Of a stretch of 64,000 nt of DNA, positions 26,521 through 35,188 are shown in pieces. Below the pieces are notes generated by a model, which ran no database searches, was not told the DNA's origin, and was given only the letters and a program-made list of their open reading frames with translations. Positions within the stretch are counted from its first letter, which is position 1, and the number at the start of each line of letters is the position of its first letter. The stretch spans positions 1 to 64,000 of the forward strand of contig NZ_NWTG01000012.1 of the NCBI RefSeq assembly GCF_002532045.1, written 5' to 3'. Made by a program: the position numbers and the translations under genes. Source of the DNA: Bradyrhizobium sp. C9. GTDB lineage: Bacteria; Pseudomonadota; Alphaproteobacteria; Rhizobiales; Xanthobacteraceae.

Positions 26521-26760
26521 CAAGTTGGTCTCGATACTTTTCTTCGGTCGTGATGCGATCGGAACGGTTCGCGCCACGATCTCGTTGGTTTGAGCGTGTT
26601 CTTTCGGGAAGACCGGCGTCCACCTTCCAGGCCATGCCCTAGCGCGCGACGTTAAGCGTGTCGTCGCGCCAAGCGCAAGCCGGGGAGCACCTCCGGATTT
26701 GCATGCCCTATGGGCGTATTGAAAGGCCCAAGGGTACGTCGCGAGGTTAAGTCTAAAGAC

Positions 26761-28410
26761 CTAGGCCGTTGCCACGAGGCCTTCCGAAACCGGGCGGAAA
26801 TTCGCAAAATCCCAGCCGCGCCCGGGTGCTGCTTCGAGCAGCGCACGGGTATAGGCCTGTTGCGGATTGGTCAGCACCTCGGCCGCCGGCCCCTGTTCCA
26901 CGACGCGGCCATGCTGCATCACGGCGACGTCGTCGCAGATTTGTGCGGCGACGCGCAAATCGTGCGTGATGAACAACAGCGCGATGCCGAGCCGCCGCTG
27001 GATTTCGTCAAGCAGGTTGAGAACCTGCGCCTGCACCGAGACGTCGAGCGCGGACACTGCCTCATCTGCCACCAGCACGTCGGGATCGAGCGCCAGCGCG
27101 CGCGCGATCGCAATGCGCTGGCGCTGACCGCCGGAGAACTGGTGCGGATAGCGCGAGATCGCGTCGGGCGGCAGGTGCACGAGTTCGAGCAGCTCGCGGG
27201 CCCGCGCCAGCGCATCCTTGCGCGGCATGCCGTAGTTGATCGGGCCTTCCGCGATGCTCTCGCCGACGGTGACGCGCGGATTGAGCGAGCGATAGGGGTC
27301 CTGGAAAATGATCTGGATCTTCTGCCGATGCGGCTGCAGCAGCCGGCGCGACAGGTCGGAGATTTCGCGGCCGGCGAGCCGCACTCCGCCCGAGGTCGGA
27401 TCGATCAAGCGGACGATGCAGCGTGCGACCGTCGACTTGCCGGAGCCGCTTTCGCCGACGATGCCGAGCGTGCGGCCCTTGCGCAGCGTAAGCGTGACGT
27501 TACTGGCGGCGGCGACCTCGCGGGCCTTGCCGTACAGCGACCGCTCCCGGTAGATCTTGCTGAGCTCGTTGGCTTCCAGCACCACGGGCTCGGTGGTGTC
27601 CGGGCGCGGCGCGCGCGGCACGAGGCTCGGCACCGCGGACAGCAGGTTGCGGGTGTACTCCATCGTCGGGTTGCGCAGCACATCTTGCAGCGGGCCGGTC
27701 TCGACCAGCCGGCCGTGCCGCATCACCGCGACGCGGTCGGCGATCTCGGCCACCACGCCCATGTCGTGGGTAATGAACAGGACAGCGGTGCCGTGATCGC
27801 GCTGCAGGTCGCGGATCAGGGTGAGGATCTGCTTCTGGGTGGTGACGTCGAGCGCGGTGGTCGGCTCGTCCGCAATCAGGAGCTTCGGTTCCAGCACCAA
27901 CGCCATCGCGATCATGATGCGCTGGCGCTGTCCGCCGGAGAGGCGGTGCGGATAGGAGGAAAAGATGCGCTCCACATCGGGCAGCCGCACATGCTCCATC
28001 ATCGCCAGGATCTTCTGACGCCGTGCGCGGGAGTCGAGATCGGTATGGGCGCGCAGCACCTCGTCGATCTGACGGCCGACCGGCACCACCGGATTGAGGG
28101 CGGTCATCGGCTCCTGGAAGATCATCGCCATCCGTGTCGCGCGCAATTGCCGCAGCCGCCGATCGGTCGCGGTGAGCAGTTCCTCGCCGACCAGTTTGAC
28201 GCTGCCGCCCGATGGCACCAGCGTGCCCTTCTGCAGCAATCCCATCACGGTGAGCGAGGTCACCGACTTGCCCGAGCCGCTTTCGCCGACCAGGCAGAGC
28301 GTCTCGCCCTCGCGCACCTGCAACGAGAGGTCGTCGATGATGCGGTGCGCGTCCGTCTTGCGGCCGAGGCCGACGACGAGATTGTTGATGTCGAGGACGA
28401 CGTTGGTCAT
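26761..28410 (-). CDS. Dpp-type ABC transporter, fused double ATP-binding protein
   Basis: A 549-residue fusion of the DppD- and DppF-like ATPases. Each half carries a Walker A (VGESGSGKS at residues 41-49 and again in the second half), an LSGGQRQRI or FSGGQRQRI signature, and Walker B (LLIADEPTTALD, VLVADEAVSALD). The oligopeptide-specific C-terminal extension of each half is present. It energises import by the two permeases upstream. A palindromic repeat (28453-28536) separates it from the permease gene, which may lower or modulate its expression. The start MTNVVLDINN has only weak ribosome-site sequence. Confidence 0.92.
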   Translation of the reverse strand: MTNVVLDINNLVVGLGRKTDAHRIIDDLSLQVREGETLCLVGESGSGKSVTSLTVMGLLQKGTLVPSGGSVKLVGEELLTATDRRLRQLRATRMAMIFQEPMTALNPVVPVGRQIDEVLRAHTDLDSRARRQKILAMMEHVRLPDVERIFSSYPHRLSGGQRQRIMIAMALVLEPKLLIADEPTTALDVTTQKQILTLIRDLQRDHGTAVLFITHDMGVVAEIADRVAVMRHGRLVETGPLQDVLRNPTMEYTRNLLSAVPSLVPRAPRPDTTEPVVLEANELSKIYRERSLYGKAREVAAASNVTLTLRKGRTLGIVGESGSGKSTVARCIVRLIDPTSGGVRLAGREISDLSRRLLQPHRQKIQIIFQDPYRSLNPRVTVGESIAEGPINYGMPRKDALARARELLELVHLPPDAISRYPHQFSGGQRQRIAIARALALDPDVLVADEAVSALDVSVQAQVLNLLDEIQRRLGIALLFITHDLRVAAQICDDVAVMQHGRVVEQGPAAEVLTNPQQAYTRALLEAAPGRGWDFANFRPVSEGLVATA

Positions 28411-28452
28411 GTCAGGGTCTCGTATTGCGAGGGGGCACGATGGGTCCGTCAC

Positions 28453-28536
28453 CGTCATTCCGGGATGGTGTGCAGGCACCAGACCCGGAATCTCGAGATC
28501 CCGGGTTCGGTGCTTCGCACCGCCCCGGGATGATGG
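28453..28536. repeat. CGTCATTCCGGG-family palindrome inside the transporter operon
   Basis: CGTCATTCCGGGATGGTG at the left and CCCGGGATGATGG at the right enclose two smaller hairpins (TCTCGAGA, GGTGCTTCGCACC). It lies between the permease and ATPase genes of one operon. Confidence 0.7.
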
Positions 28537-28557
28537 CTTCAATTGGCATTGAAGCCA

Positions 28558-29445
28558 TCACTTGCCCTCACGCTGTTTCATGCGGGGATCGAGCGCGTCG
28601 CGCGCGGCGTCGCCGATCAGGTTGACGCTGAGAATGGCGATCGAGAGCAGCAGCCCCGGCCAGAAGATCAGCGACGGCTTGACCTGGAAATAGGCACGGC
28701 CCTCGGCCATGATGTTGCCCCAGGTCGGCGTCTCCGGCGAGATGCCGGCGCCGAGGAACGACAGGATCGCCTCGGTCAGGATCGCGGATGCGCAGACGTA
28801 AGTGCCTTGCACGATCAACGGCGCGATCGTGTTCGGCATCAAATGCCGCCACATGATCTTCGGCAGGCTCGAGCCGAGCGAGATCGCGGCCTCGACATAG
28901 GGCTCCTCGCGCGCGGTCAGCACCACCGAGCGCACCAGCCGCGCCACGCGCGGGATCTCGGGAATCGTGATTGCGATCATCACGGTCCAGATGCTGGCGC
29001 CCGACAGCGACACCACGGCGATCGCGAGCAGGATGGCGGGGATCGCCATCAAGCCGTCCATCACGCGCATCATCACCGCGTCGACCCAGCGGAAGAAGCC
29101 GGCAACGAGGCCGATCAGCAGCCCGATGGCGATCGAGCACACGGCAGCGCCGAGGCCGATCAAGAGCGAGATCCGTGCGCCATAGATGACGCGTGACAGC
29201 AGGTCGCGTCCGTAAGCGTCGGTGCCGAGCAGATATTGCGCGCTCGACGGCTTCAGCCGCTGCGACGGCGTCAGCAAGAGTGGATCATGAGGCGCAAGGA
29301 GCGGCGCGAAGATCGCCATCAGGATGATCAGGACGAGGCAGATCGTCGCAATCGCGATGATCGGCGTCGACGCCAGGAAGCCGAACTTGACGCGGAACGG
29401 CCGGGTGACGGGGATGGAGGATTCGGGAAGGGTTTCGATCGCCAT
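28558..29445 (-). CDS. Dpp-type ABC transporter permease (DppC-like)
   Basis: A 295-residue inner-membrane permease with about six helices. The short cytoplasmic N-terminus leads into a first helix, then a periplasmic loop with FLLGTDAYGRDLLSRVIYGARISL-type sequence (written here only in part: GTDAYGRDLLSR), and the EAA motif (YVEAAISLGSSLPKIMWRHLMPN), which docks on the ATPase. This arrangement is diagnostic of DppC/OppC. It starts three bases after the DppB-like stop, so the permeases are coupled. Confidence 0.92.
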   Translation of the reverse strand: MAIETLPESSIPVTRPFRVKFGFLASTPIIAIATICLVLIILMAIFAPLLAPHDPLLLTPSQRLKPSSAQYLLGTDAYGRDLLSRVIYGARISLLIGLGAAVCSIAIGLLIGLVAGFFRWVDAVMMRVMDGLMAIPAILLAIAVVSLSGASIWTVMIAITIPEIPRVARLVRSVVLTAREEPYVEAAISLGSSLPKIMWRHLMPNTIAPLIVQGTYVCASAILTEAILSFLGAGISPETPTWGNIMAEGRAYFQVKPSLIFWPGLLLSIAILSVNLIGDAARDALDPRMKQREGK

Positions 29446-29448
29446 TGC

Positions 29449-30390
29449 TCAGTACCGGATGCGAGGATCGAGCAGGGTGTAGGCGAGGTCGATCAAGAGA
29501 TTGACCGCGACATAGATACCCGATGTCAGGAGGATCATGGCCTGGATCACCGGATAATCGCGTGCCAGCACCGCATCGACCGTGAGGCGGCCGATGCCGG
29601 GCAGGTTGAACACGCTCTCGGTGACGACGACGCCCGAGATCAGCAGCGCGAAGCCGGAGCCGATCACGGTGATGACCGGAACCGCGGCGTTGCGCAGCGC
29701 ATGGCGTAGCAGTACGCCGCTCTCGCCGATGCCCTTGGCGCGCGCGGTGCGCACGTAGTCCTCACCCAGCACGTCGAGCATCGAGGCCCGTGTCATGCGC
29801 GCGATCAACGCGACGTAGATGAAGGAGAGGGTGCAGGTCGGCAGGATGATGCGTTCGAAGAACGGACCGAAACCGGCCGAGATGCTCTTGAAGCCCTGCA
29901 CCGGCACCCAGCGCAGATCGATCGCAAACACCTGGATCAGCACATAGCCGATCACGAACACCGGCACCGAGAAGCCGAGTACCGACAGCCCCATCACGAA
30001 GCGATCGATCCAGGTGCCGTGTTTCCACGCCGCGATCACGCCGAGCGGCACCGCCACCAGGATCGAAAGGATGATGGTGGCGAGCGCGACCGAAATCGAA
30101 GGCTCGAGGCGCGGACCGATCATCTCGAGGATCGGCTTGTTCGAGATCAGGGAGACGCCGAGGTCGCCGTGCAGCAGTTTGGCGACCCAGGTATAGAACT
30201 GGATGTAGATCGGCTCGTTGAGACCGAGCGAGGTGCGGATCCGGTCGAGCTGTTCCGGTGTCGCATTGTCGCCGGCAAGAATTGCGGCCGGGTCACCCGG
30301 CGTCAGCCGCAGCAACAGAAACACGAACAGTGCCACCACGCCCATCACGGGAACGGCGGCGAGGATACGGCGGAGGAGATAGCCGATCAT
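29449..30390 (-). CDS. Dpp-type ABC transporter permease (DppB-like)
   Basis: A 313-residue inner-membrane permease. It begins MIGYLLRRILAAVPVMGVV, the typical DppB first helix, followed by the periplasmic PGDPAAILAGDNAT loop. The EAA motif is YVRTARAKGIGESGVLLRHALRN, and the protein ends LLDPRIRY, as many DppB proteins do. It is the first gene of the transporter operon. The 263-bp gap upstream (30391-30653) could hold its own promoter; I see no clear element there. Confidence 0.92.
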   Translation of the reverse strand: MIGYLLRRILAAVPVMGVVALFVFLLLRLTPGDPAAILAGDNATPEQLDRIRTSLGLNEPIYIQFYTWVAKLLHGDLGVSLISNKPILEMIGPRLEPSISVALATIILSILVAVPLGVIAAWKHGTWIDRFVMGLSVLGFSVPVFVIGYVLIQVFAIDLRWVPVQGFKSISAGFGPFFERIILPTCTLSFIYVALIARMTRASMLDVLGEDYVRTARAKGIGESGVLLRHALRNAAVPVITVIGSGFALLISGVVVTESVFNLPGIGRLTVDAVLARDYPVIQAMILLTSGIYVAVNLLIDLAYTLLDPRIRY

Positions 30391-30653
30391 CGCTGCTATC
30401 TCCTGCCGTCAAATGGTGAGAAGCGAAGGCTGGGCCGCATCATACTCATGGTGTCCCCGTGATGTGTCTCATGCGCTTCTGCGTCTTGTCTCAAGGCTAG
30501 CGCGAACGTGATGAATTTGCAGGCAAATACTGTGCCAATGGCGACGTCATATCAAGGCGCAGTTCAGGCCGTCGGCGGCCTCCTTTGGTCTGAAGTTGCT
30601 ATTTCGAATTGCACATGTCGCCATGCGCCACCGACCTGAAACGACAAGTCCAT

Positions 30654-31970
30654 TCACGCTTTCACCACGCCGCACCAATTGGCGACGAACAGTGCGATGC
30701 TCTGCGTTGTCTTGCGAAGGCTGTCGAGCTCGACACGTTCGTTGAACGCATGCGGGCCGATACCGTACGGACCATAGCAAAGGGCAGGGATGCCGTAATC
30801 GACGCAATAATAGCGGGTGTCGTTGACGGCCGTCGACAGGCGCTCCTGCATTGGCGCCTGGAAGATGGAATGATGGGCGGCCGACAAAGCTGCTTCCGCT
30901 TCGCTGCCGGGTTCGCACACCGCGGCGTCCGCCTGAAAACCACTCCATACCAGCTCGGCCGGATTGTCGGAGAGGAAGTCGTCGGCCTTGTGCGCTTCGG
31001 TCAGGCATTCCTCGATGCCACGCATCGCCTGCTGCGGTGTTTCGCCCGGCAGGAGACCGAGCCGGCAATCCAGCTCGCACCACGCCGCGGTCGAACTCGC
31101 CCAATCGCCGCCCTTGATGATCCCGACGTTGAACTTGATCGGGTTCTTCACGCCGCGGAACCAGCTGTTGTCGAGCGCCCTGGCATTGAGCGCCTTGGTG
31201 TAATCCTGGAACGCGCGCACCAGGTGCATCGCCGACAGGATGGCGCTGGTACCGGCCTCGGAATAGGCGACATGCACCGGCGTGCCGCGAACGCGCAGGC
31301 GAAACCAGACGGCGCCGACCTGGGCGCGCGTCAGTGTGTGTCCGGTCGGCTCCGGAATCAGGCAGGCGTCGGCGCGATAGCCGCGCATCAAGGTCGACAG
31401 CGCGCCGTTTCCGGTGCTCTCTTCCTCAGTCACGGTCTGCAGATGGACGCGCCCGCCCGGGGCATAGCCGGCGTCTCTGATAGCATCGAGCGCGAAGATC
31501 ATGGCCGAGACGCCGGCCTTCATGTCCTGCGCGCCACGCCCGAACATCCAGCCGTCGTGCACGGCGCCCGAGAACGGCGGCTGCTCCCAAAGGTCGGCGG
31601 GCCCCTCCGGCACCACGTCGATATGACCTTGCAGGATCAGGCTGCGTCCGCTGCCTTTGCTGTTCAGCGTCGCAACAACCTGCTGCGATCCGGCAAGATC
31701 GATGCCGTCCATCGGTGCAGCCTTCGGATGACTCATCAGATTGACGTCGGCAAGGCTGAACGTATCGACGTCGTAGCGGCGCTTTGCGAATTGCTCGGCG
31801 AGCCAACGTTGTTGCGGCGCTTCCTGTCCGCGCAGGCTGCGGAACTGCACCATGCGCGACAGGAACGCGATCTGATCGTCGAAGTTTCGATCGACGGCCG
31901 CGCACAGTTCTGCGGCAATCTGATCCGGCTTGGTCAACGTCGCGCGCGTGCCCGCCACCCCAATTTGCAT
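30654..31970 (-). CDS. M20 family peptidase (ArgE/DapE group)
   Basis: A 438-residue zinc-dependent amidohydrolase of the ArgE/DapE/CPG2 type. Metal-site motifs are LQGHIDVVPEG, GRGAQDMKAGVSAM and the Glu-Glu pair TVTEEESTGNG, with a later EPTGHTL. It releases amino acids from N-acyl or dipeptide substrates. The start MQIGVAGTRATL is chosen over upstream ATGs (32003, 32024) because a strong GGGAGGGG site sits four bases before it. It lies 126 bp downstream of the D-amino-acid-dehydrogenase-like gene on the same strand and may share its riboswitch-controlled transcript. Confidence 0.87.
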   Translation of the reverse strand: MQIGVAGTRATLTKPDQIAAELCAAVDRNFDDQIAFLSRMVQFRSLRGQEAPQQRWLAEQFAKRRYDVDTFSLADVNLMSHPKAAPMDGIDLAGSQQVVATLNSKGSGRSLILQGHIDVVPEGPADLWEQPPFSGAVHDGWMFGRGAQDMKAGVSAMIFALDAIRDAGYAPGGRVHLQTVTEEESTGNGALSTLMRGYRADACLIPEPTGHTLTRAQVGAVWFRLRVRGTPVHVAYSEAGTSAILSAMHLVRAFQDYTKALNARALDNSWFRGVKNPIKFNVGIIKGGDWASSTAAWCELDCRLGLLPGETPQQAMRGIEECLTEAHKADDFLSDNPAELVWSGFQADAAVCEPGSEAEAALSAAHHSIFQAPMQERLSTAVNDTRYYCVDYGIPALCYGPYGIGPHAFNERVELDSLRKTTQSIALFVANWCGVVKA

Positions 31971-32096
31971 TGTCCCCTCCCGCGCTGAAGCGCTTTTCCC
32001 CATTGTGACGCTAGTCGTTGTCATGCGGTGTTTCTCTGCGAATTCCGACTTGGCCACACGCAAATACGCTCATAATCTTCCTCGTCGACCGGATAA

Positions 32097-33404
32097 TTAG
32101 GGGAAAGCTGCGCGGGCGGTCTCGGTCGCATCAACCTGCGACGGCACCATTGAGGGCGTGTCGAGATCGCGCCAGTCATCGATCGCGCCTGCCACCATCT
32201 GCGCCGTCGCAGCCGACAGCGTCCAGCCGAGATGACCGTGGCCGGTGTTGTAGAACACGCCTGGAATCCGGCCGGCGCGAACCACCGGCATCATGTTCGG
32301 CATCATCGGCCGCAGGCCCGCCCACGGCACGACCTTCGAGGTGTCGACGCCGGGGAAGTGCTGCCGCACCCAATCCACCAGCGGCTGGATGCGGTCGGCG
32401 CGAATGTCGAGGTTGAAGCCGTTGAACTCGGCCGTGCCGGCGACGCGGAAGCGGTCGGCGCCAAGCCGGCTGGTGACGATCTTCGCGGCTTCATCGAGCA
32501 GGCTGACGGTCGGCGCAGCGTCCCGGCTCTGCTGTGCTTCGAGCTGCACGGTGATCGAATAGCCCTTCACCGGATAGACGTTGACGCGATCGTTGAGCAG
32601 GCCGGCGAAGTGGCGGCTCGCCACACCGGCGCAGATCACGATGCCGTCGGCCTGCAACTCGTGTCGCGTTGCGACCACAGCATCGTGCGAAGCGGCATCG
32701 GTCCAACCGATGCGGAAGCCGTCGCCGTCGCGCGCGATCGCATCGACATCGGCTTCGTGGACGAAGCTCGCGCCGCGGCGGCTACAGGCGTCGGCCAGCC
32801 CGCGTGTGAACTTGTGGATGTCGCCGGTCGCGTCCGACGGCGTGAAGAAGCCGCCATAGCAGGTCGTCTGCAGCGCGGGTTCGATGCTGCGGATTTCGTC
32901 CGCCGTCACCGGCCGGCGGTCGAGCCCGCCTTGCTGCAGCAGCGTGTTGACGCGCAGGCCCGCCTCGAAGCCGGCCTTGTCGTGATAGACGTGCAGGATG
33001 CCGCGGCGTTCGAGATCGAAGGCGATGTTCTCGCGCTGGGCGATCGAGAACAGATGCTTGCGCGCTTCGATTGCGAGCCGCGTGGTCTCGATGGTGTTGC
33101 TGCGATAGCGGCCGATGTTGCCGACGAACTCGCCGATCCAGGAATATTTGTGCCAGCTCGGCTTCGGATTCATCAGCAGCGGCGCGTCGCTTCGAAGCAT
33201 CCAGCGCAGCCCCTTGAGGATGGTCGCGGCGCTGTTCCACACCTCCGCGTTGCTGGCCGAAAGCTGTCCGCCGTTGGCGAATGAGGTTTCCATCGCGGCG
33301 TAGCGATGCCTGTCGAGGACAGTCACCCGGTAGCCGCGTTCGAGCAAGGCATAGGCCGTCGTCACGCCGGTGATGCCGGCGCCAATGATTGCGATGTGAG
33401 GCAT
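32097..33404 (-). CDS. D-amino-acid dehydrogenase-like FAD oxidoreductase (DadA family)
   Basis: A 435-residue DAAO/DadA-fold flavoenzyme. AIIGAGITGVTTAYALLERG at residues 4-23 is the FAD-binding Rossmann motif, FANGGQLSASNAEVW is the DadA signature, and WAGLRPMMPNMMPVV with NTGHGHLGWTLSAATA is the conserved C-terminal FAD/substrate region. DadA proteins oxidise D-amino acids to keto acids plus ammonia, passing electrons to the respiratory chain; relatives act on glycine or sarcosine. A tandem glycine riboswitch ends 69 bases upstream of the ATG, which argues for glycine or a glycine-yielding substrate. An M20 peptidase gene follows by 126 bp. Confidence 0.88.
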   Translation of the reverse strand: MPHIAIIGAGITGVTTAYALLERGYRVTVLDRHRYAAMETSFANGGQLSASNAEVWNSAATILKGLRWMLRSDAPLLMNPKPSWHKYSWIGEFVGNIGRYRSNTIETTRLAIEARKHLFSIAQRENIAFDLERRGILHVYHDKAGFEAGLRVNTLLQQGGLDRRPVTADEIRSIEPALQTTCYGGFFTPSDATGDIHKFTRGLADACSRRGASFVHEADVDAIARDGDGFRIGWTDAASHDAVVATRHELQADGIVICAGVASRHFAGLLNDRVNVYPVKGYSITVQLEAQQSRDAAPTVSLLDEAAKIVTSRLGADRFRVAGTAEFNGFNLDIRADRIQPLVDWVRQHFPGVDTSKVVPWAGLRPMMPNMMPVVRAGRIPGVFYNTGHGHLGWTLSAATAQMVAGAIDDWRDLDTPSMVPSQVDATETARAAFP

Positions 33405-33473
33405 GGTGGTCTTCAGGCTCCCGTGGGTTAGAGTCGCCGAACCACCGGTGAATCCGGCAGTTTCGACGCCCCA

Positions 33474-33690
33474 TCTGTCACGGTACCTGAGAGCTTGATC
33501 CGCATCGGGCCTCGGCCCGATAGCAGACTATCCCCTTCGGTGGACGTCATGGCCGTTTCCATTTGGCCATGCCGTCTCTCTCCAGATCGTCCTGACGATA
33601 CAGTCCTTTTGCCTGAGAGTTTCCGGGGCGGTTGCTCCGTCGGCGCCGAAGCAACAACACGAATGTTGTCGCTTCGATCTCTCCCGCATC
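33474..33690 (-). promoter_or_regulatory. Tandem glycine riboswitch
   Basis: Read on the minus strand. Aptamer 1 (about 33690-33603) has GGGAGAG, then GCCGACGGAGCAA and CTCTCAGGCAAAAGGAC. Aptamer 2 (about 33584-33474) has CTGGAGAGAG, then CACCGAAGGGG and CTCTCAGGTACCGTGACAG. These are the conserved blocks of the two glycine aptamers in their normal order, joined by a short linker. Glycine binding normally turns on glycine-degrading genes. No strong terminator hairpin with a T-run follows, so control may be at translation initiation of the DadA-like gene. Aptamer 2 has ATA where CAA is usual after GGGG. Confidence 0.93.
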
Positions 33691-33708
33691 GTCGCGTTGG
33701 ACGGCCGG

Positions 33709-33737
33709 ACCGTAGGCGAAGCCAAAAAATTGGACAA
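33709..33737 (-). promoter_or_regulatory. Probable promoter of the riboswitch transcript
   Basis: On the minus strand, TTGTCC and TACGGT are separated by 17 bases, a good housekeeping -35/-10 layout. It would start transcription about 10-15 bases before aptamer 1. It is partly embedded in an inverted repeat with arms at 33704-33712 and 33748-33756. Confidence 0.5.
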
Positions 33738-33788
33738 GGCTAAATTTCGGTCCGGCAGTGCCAACGTGTTGTGCAGTGCAAATCGACC

Positions 33789-34919
33789 TTAATCGAGCGT
33801 CGCCAGCAGTGCCGCCATCAGGCGGCCGCGCTCGGCGAGGCTGTCGACTTCGATATGTTCGTTCAAGGTGTGCGCGTCGGCGCCCCGTACGCCGAGGCCA
33901 TCGAGGGTGGGGATACCCATCGCGCCGGTGAAGTTGCCGTCAGAGCCGCCGCCGGCGCTGCCGTGCGGCAAATCAAGACCCATATCGGCGGCGAGGCGCT
34001 TTGCCTTTTCATAGAGCGCCATGGTGCCCGCATCCGGCTCCCACACCGGGCGCGTGACGCCGCGCGTCACCTTGAATGTCACGTCATTTGCCGTGCCCGA
34101 CAGCGCCAGCATGCGCTCGACGCCGCGGTCGAGATCGGCCTGGCGCTTGGCCATGCTGAGCGCTTCGCCGGTGCAGGTCGTTGCGACGCAATTGACCCAT
34201 TGGCCGCCATGCACGATGCCGACCGAGAAGGTGCAGTCCTCGGTGGTCATGCCGTCGATGGCTATGATTTGCCGGGCCATTTCGCGGATCGCGGAACGGC
34301 CGGAGGACAGCGTCGCGCCGGCATGGCTCGGCTTGCCGACAGCTTCCAGATTGAAGCGCGCGATGGCGTAGCGGCCGGTGACGACGCCGTTGTTCGGCCG
34401 GCCGGGCTCCGGCACCAGCACGTATTTGTTGCGTGCGGCTTCCGCCTCGATGATGTCGCGCGTCGACGGCGTGCCGACCTCTTCATCGGGCGTGAACAGC
34501 ACCGTGATCGGCAGCGGCGTGGTAAAGGACGCGCGCGCCAACTGCCGGATCGCCTCGATCGACAGATAGTTGCCGCCCTTCATGTCGAAGATGCCGGGCC
34601 CGAAGCACTTGTTGCCTTCGCGCCGCCACGCCAGCTTTTCGATGGTGCCAACCGGGTGCACGGTGTCCAGATGGCCGGCGATCAGGATGCCGGGCTGACC
34701 TTGTTTCGGATGGGGAAAACGGGCGCGGACGCAGCCGGCAAAGCCCTGGCGTCCGGCGATGCGTTCGATCGTCGCACCCATCACCGCCATCTCGCGCGCG
34801 GCGAGGTCGAGCATGCGCTCGACCGCGGCCGCATCCCATGTCGGGCTCTCGCATTCCACCCAGCTGCGCAGCCCCTGCAGCATCGCTTCGGAATCAAAAG
34901 GAAGATTGGCGGGGTTCAT
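33789..34919 (-). CDS. M20 family peptidase (glutamate carboxypeptidase-like)
   Basis: A 376-residue M20A/CPG2-type zinc exopeptidase. Metal motifs are IAGHLDTVHPVG, GPGIFDMKGGNYL, and the Glu pair in FTPDEEVGTPSTR; EPGRPNNGVV and the late DAHTLNEHIEVDSL complete the pattern. Members cut C-terminal residues from folate-like or small peptides. The start MNPANLPFDSEA is inside a longer frame whose extra N-terminus is not conserved-looking. It is divergent from the solute-binding protein gene at 35189, sharing a 269-bp promoter region, and lies upstream of the riboswitch promoter. Confidence 0.87.
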   Translation of the reverse strand: MNPANLPFDSEAMLQGLRSWVECESPTWDAAAVERMLDLAAREMAVMGATIERIAGRQGFAGCVRARFPHPKQGQPGILIAGHLDTVHPVGTIEKLAWRREGNKCFGPGIFDMKGGNYLSIEAIRQLARASFTTPLPITVLFTPDEEVGTPSTRDIIEAEAARNKYVLVPEPGRPNNGVVTGRYAIARFNLEAVGKPSHAGATLSSGRSAIREMARQIIAIDGMTTEDCTFSVGIVHGGQWVNCVATTCTGEALSMAKRQADLDRGVERMLALSGTANDVTFKVTRGVTRPVWEPDAGTMALYEKAKRLAADMGLDLPHGSAGGGSDGNFTGAMGIPTLDGLGVRGADAHTLNEHIEVDSLAERGRLMAALLATLD

Positions 34920-35115
34920 GTCTTTTCTCTCTTGTTGTTTGTTCGCGCCGATACGCGTTCGCGGGCCGTACGAAAAGCTCGGAAGGCGCGTTTGTAAAGT
35001 CAAATGCGCTGCACCCGCCGCTCATTCGTTCGTATACGTTTGATCCTGCCGGAAACCGATTGACGCGCATTGCGCTTGATGCAAGTCTCGATTTCACAAG
35101 CCATACAGCATGTTA

Positions 35116-35134
35116 GTTCGCCTAAATAACGAAC
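35116..35134. promoter_or_regulatory. Possible operator in the divergent M20 / solute-binding-protein promoter
   Basis: A small inverted repeat, GTTCG-N9-CGAAC, followed by a partial direct repeat (ATAACGAA at 35127 and 35142). It lies 55-75 bases ahead of the solute-binding protein ATG in the divergent intergenic region. The regulator is unknown and the site is short, so it may be chance. Confidence 0.3.
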
Positions 35135-35188
35135 CGCATGCATAACGAATAAGCCGGCTTTGACCAGTTACACGTCAGGAGAAATTGC

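Noticed and set aside
26710..28533. A 607-codon plus-strand open frame opposite the ABC ATPase gene
   Set aside because: The minus-strand frame has textbook ABC motifs; the plus-strand product is Arg/His-rich with no domain. Long antisense frames are expected in GC-rich DNA.
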